From NCBI GenBank assembly GCA_029257775.1, contig JARIAQ010000038.1, forward strand, positions 57,507 through 121,506: a stretch of DNA of 64,000 bases. The letters run 5' to 3'. Positions 63,375 through 64,000 of this stretch are shown here, in pieces (positions within the stretch are counted from its first letter, which is position 1; every line of letters starts with the position of its first letter). The translations under genes were made by a program, and so were the position numbers. This DNA comes from Blautia sp. (lineage in GTDB: Bacteria; Bacillota; Clostridia; Lachnospirales; Lachnospiraceae). The notes under the pieces are model-generated. The model was not told the DNA's origin, made no database searches, and was given only the letters and a program-made list of their open reading frames with translations.

Positions 63375-64000
63375 ATGGGATTCAAATCAGATATTGAAAT
63401 TGCACAGGAGTGCACAATGGAACCGATTACTAAAATTGCGGAAAAAGCAGGTATTGATGACAAATATCTTGAGCAGTACGGAAAGTACAAAGCAAAAATT
63501 GATTACAATTTATTAAAAGAATCTGATGCACCAGACGGAAAATTAATTCTTGTTACAGCAATCAATCCAACTCCAGCAGGAGAAGGAAAAACAACAACAA
63601 CAGTTGGTCTTGCAGATGGTATGCAAAGACTTGGAAAAAATGTTATGGTTGCTCTGCGTGAGCCATCATTGGGACCTGTTTTTGGTGTAAAAGGCGGTGC
63701 CGCAGGCGGTGGCTATGCACAGGTTGTTCCAATGGAAGATATTAACTTGCATTTTACCGGCGATTTCCATGCAATTGGTGCAGCTAACAATCTTTTAGCA
63801 GCTATGCTGGATAACCACATCTATCAGGGCAATGAATTAAATATTGATCCTAGAAAAATTACATGGAGAAGATGTGTAGATATGAATGACCGTCAGCTTC
63901 GTTGTGTTGTTGATGGTATGGGTGGAAAGACAAATGGTATGCCAAGGGAAGATGGTTATGACATTACTGTAGCTTCTGAAATTATGGCAGTTCTATGTCT
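63375..64000 (+). CDS. fhs: formate--tetrahydrofolate ligase, N-terminal part (3' end outside window)
   Basis: The first 208 residues of an enzyme of about 555. ATG 63375 follows AAGGAGGTTTTAGGA. It begins [17 protein letters not shown], has the ATP-binding loop [15 protein letters not shown], then [23 protein letters not shown] and [14 protein letters not shown]. It joins formate to THF using ATP, the first step of the methyl branch. The frame runs off the window end without a stop. Confidence 0.97.
   Translation, partial: MGFKSDIEIAQECTMEPITKIAEKAGIDDKYLEQYGKYKAKIDYNLLKESDAPDGKLILVTAINPTPAGEGKTTTTVGLADGMQRLGKNVMVALREPSLGPVFGVKGGAAGGGYAQVVPMEDINLHFTGDFHAIGAANNLLAAMLDNHIYQGNELNIDPRKITWRRCVDMNDRQLRCVVDGMGGKTNGMPREDGYDITVASEIMAVLC

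Overview
The window looks like chromosomal DNA of a low-GC anaerobic Firmicute, most likely an acetogenic Lachnospiraceae (Blautia-like; the genus is inference). Reasons: AGGAGG-type ribosome sites, clostridial gene orders (plsX-acpP-rnc-smc-ftsY; ylxM-ffh-rpsP-khpA-rimM-trmD-rplS; der-plsY-gpsA), many 4Fe-4S proteins, and an almost complete Wood-Ljungdahl (CODH/ACS) gene cluster. I saw no tRNA, rRNA, IS element, prophage or CRISPR array.

Layout. 1-2.8 kb: the 3' end of a GH38 alpha-mannosidase, a THF riboswitch driving the folate transporter gene folT, and a small lipoprotein. 2.8-10.7 kb: plsX, acpP, rnc, smc, ftsY, then a threonine ammonia-lyase. 10.7-14.6 kb: a TraX-like membrane protein (minus strand) and a three-gene glycolipid operon (two GT4 enzymes plus a VTT-domain protein). 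14.7-16.4 kb (minus strand): a NifU-like scaffold and a GGGtGRT protein, an obscure conserved pair. 16.8-27.1 kb: a Tim44-like protein, a dicarboxylate/amino-acid symporter, and a sugar ABC transporter with a YesN/YesM-type two-component system and a second, membrane-anchored binding protein. 27.1-30.6 kb: bioY behind a recognisable BirA operator, DUF1284, a hemerythrin, an ArsC/Spx-like protein, and thiE-thiD behind a TPP riboswitch. 30.7-33.8 kb: a DUF362 ferredoxin-type protein and larC/larE. 33.8-41.3 kb: the SRP/ribosome-maturation operon, in which trmD is fused in frame to a flavodoxin-ferredoxin (EFR1-like) module, followed by lepB, rbgA, rnhB and yraN. 41.4-49.2 kb: a secreted 3D-domain protein, prs (minus), a DUF512 radical-SAM protein, der, plsY, gpsA and an aldo/keto reductase (minus).

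49.5 kb to the end: the Wood-Ljungdahl cluster, starting at a near-consensus promoter: His-rich small protein, cooT, metF, cooC, cooS, second cooC, acsB, acsD, acsC, acsE, acsV (RACo), a DUF3786 protein and the 5' part of fhs. Fhs activates formate on THF, MetF makes methyl-THF, AcsE moves the methyl group to the corrinoid protein AcsCD, CooS makes CO, and AcsB joins methyl, CO and CoA. The CooC proteins, CooT and the His-rich protein supply or handle nickel, and AcsV re-reduces the corrinoid. All cluster-binding cysteines of AcsB and AcsC can be placed.

Most worth a second look: the TrmD-EFR1 fusion, the competing hairpins between cooC and cooS, the His-rich protein beside CooT, the NifU-like/GGGtGRT pair, and a LarC whose N-terminal half is eroded. 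Start codons were chosen from ribosome-site spacing, so several are downstream of the longest possible start.
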